Shown piece by piece: positions 34,019 through 34,965 of a DNA stretch of 34,965 nt. This DNA comes from Pollutimonas sp035515055 (lineage in GTDB: Bacteria; Pseudomonadota; Gammaproteobacteria; Burkholderiales; Burkholderiaceae_B). Under the pieces are notes generated by a model, which had not been told where the DNA came from, ran no database searches, and was given only the letters and a program-made list of their open reading frames with translations. The DNA lies in contig DATJBV010000069.1 in NCBI GenBank assembly GCA_035515055.1, positions 1 through 34,965 on the forward strand, read 5' to 3'. The translations under genes and the position numbers were made by a program. Every line of letters starts with the position of its first letter. Positions within the stretch are counted from its first letter, which is position 1.

Positions 34019-34798
34019 ATGCCGCCTACCTCGCCCAAGCAACGCCAGTTGTTCCCGGCCAGTGGCGCGGCCGCGCAAAATGCGTTGACGTCGTCACTGG
34101 ACGCCCATCTGGACACGCTGACGCCCGCATGGCGCCAGGTGCTATGCCACGGCCGCGTCCGCGCGGTGCTGGAGCAAATGGCCCAAACGCTGGCGGACCG
34201 CTTACAAGCCGGCGCCGAGATCTACCCACACCGCCCGTTGCGGGCGCTCGAGTACGTGGAGCCGGAGACCGTGCGCGTCGTCGTCCTGGGCCAGGATCCC
34301 TATCACGGCCCCAACCAGGCCCAAGGACTGGCGTTCTCCGTGCCCGACGCGTGCCCGCGACCTCCGAGCCTGCGCAATATTTTCAGTGAACTGGCACTCG
34401 AGTTTCCTGATCAATCGCCCCGCCGCGGCAACGACTTAAGGGACTGGGCGCGCCAAGGCGTGCTGCTGTTGAATACGTCGCTGACGGTCGAAGCGGGCAA
34501 GCCGGCCTCACACGCAAAAATGGGATGGGAAGCCGTCACCGACAGCATCATCGCATCCGTGGCCAATGCCCCCCAGCCAAAGGTGTTTCTCCTGTGGGGA
34601 GCGCACGCGCAGAACAAACAGTCCATTTTGGCGGCGTGCACGGGCGGCCCGATGCTGGTGTTGACGGCGAATCACCCCTCGCCCCTATCCGCCCGCCGTC
34701 CGCCGGTGCCGTTCATAGGCTGCGGTCATTTCCGGCAGGCCAACGAGTGGCTGAGCGAACAGGGGGTAATGCCGGTCAGATGGCTAGATGGGGCGTGA
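34019..34798 (+). CDS. ung: Uracil-DNA glycosylase (family 1)
   Basis: A 259-residue base-excision repair enzyme that removes uracil from DNA. The water-activating loop GQDPYHGPNQAQGLAFSV holds the catalytic Asp93, LLLNTSLTVE follows, and the leucine-loop motif HPSPLSARR is present. The region after it reads PPVPFIGCGHF, slightly longer than the E. coli RGFFGCRHF. The start at 34019 is 19 bases after the HIT stop, and 33800 is an in-frame ATG inside that gene. It is the last gene of the visible plus-strand series. Confidence 0.96.
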   Translation: MPPTSPKQRQLFPASGAAAQNALTSSLDAHLDTLTPAWRQVLCHGRVRAVLEQMAQTLADRLQAGAEIYPHRPLRALEYVEPETVRVVVLGQDPYHGPNQAQGLAFSVPDACPRPPSLRNIFSELALEFPDQSPRRGNDLRDWARQGVLLLNTSLTVEAGKPASHAKMGWEAVTDSIIASVANAPQPKVFLLWGAHAQNKQSILAACTGGPMLVLTANHPSPLSARRPPVPFIGCGHFRQANEWLSEQGVMPVRWLDGA

Positions 34799-34965
34799 TG
34801 CGTACGATGTTTTTTACACGTCGCGGGCCTTGATGCCTACACGTCGCGGGCGGGTGGCATGGCGATGGCCGGTCCCTTGGCCTGCTCGGCGCCCTGCGCG
34901 CCTCGCCCGCATCGCCCCGTTCGTCCGCACATGCGTGCTCCCTTCACGGGCGGCTCGCTGCGGCC
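34799..34965. other. Non-coding end of the window
   Basis: The last 167 bases show no convincing gene on either strand. The only structure is a direct repeat listed separately. Reading frames that remain open here are low-complexity Gly/Arg/Ala text without a recognisable start. Confidence 0.6.
34815..34851. repeat. Direct repeat after ung
   Basis: TACACGTCGCGGGC occurs at 34815-34828 and again at 34838-34851, 23 bases apart start to start. There is no inverted copy and no T-run placed to act as a terminator. Purpose unknown. Confidence 0.8.

Noticed and set aside
34799..34965. Minus-strand gene entering from the right edge and ending near 34840
   Set aside because: The frame ending in TAG there reads as Gly/Arg/Ala-rich text without a motif, and too little is visible.
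1..34965. CRISPR array, tRNA, rRNA or insertion sequence
   Set aside because: No regularly spaced repeats, no cloverleaf or rRNA sequence and no transposase were recognised by eye.

Overview
The window looks like a chromosomal segment of a betaproteobacterium of the order Burkholderiales, most likely Alcaligenaceae (Bordetella/Pusillimonas-like). The reasons are the high GC content, dense operons with ATGA overlaps, and the block apaG / rpe / gph / trpE-trpG-trpD-trpC followed by a PPK2-type kinase, a HIT protein and ung. I saw no tRNA, rRNA, insertion sequence, prophage or CRISPR. This genus-level placement comes from recall of gene order, not from a search.

Region 1 (1-4253, + strand) is an acyl-CoA catabolic operon: the 3' part of a thiolase, two adjacent acyl-CoA dehydrogenases that probably form one heteromeric enzyme, and a family III CoA-transferase. 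It meets a minus-strand DTW-domain tRNA modification gene tail to tail. Next come a minus-strand flavoprotein and, divergently, an RsuA/RluE-like pseudouridine synthase homologue whose catalytic aspartate position holds proline. A membrane diguanylate cyclase and a thiamine-diphosphate enzyme follow; the Shine-Dalgarno of the latter lies inside a long inverted repeat.

Region 2 (10584-15276, + strand) is the most unusual part. It is one tightly packed operon: an AhpD/CMD-like thiol protein, an acyl-CoA-dehydrogenase-fold flavoprotein that lacks the family's catalytic glutamate motif, a 55-residue rubredoxin, and a complete NrtA/SsuA-type ABC importer (ATPase, Tat-type binding protein, permease). 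I read it as an uncharacterised uptake-and-oxidation system for a small nitrogen- or sulfur-containing compound.

Region 3 (15314-24383, - strand) holds, in transcription order, apaG, mltA, a UbiH-family hydroxylase, dsbC, putA and putP. PutA is the bifunctional form without an N-terminal DNA-binding domain, so proline control must come from elsewhere.

Region 4 (24494-34798) begins with rpe, a minus-strand EAL-CBS-CBS-GGDEF protein and gph. The trp operon follows. Its leader encodes a 23-residue peptide with three Trp codons whose start overlaps the gph stop codon, then a classic attenuator hairpin with a T-run. trpE, trpG, trpD and trpC are followed without a break by a two-domain polyphosphate kinase 2 protein, a HIT hydrolase and ung. 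The last 167 bases hold only a short direct repeat. No stretch over 300 bases lacks a gene.
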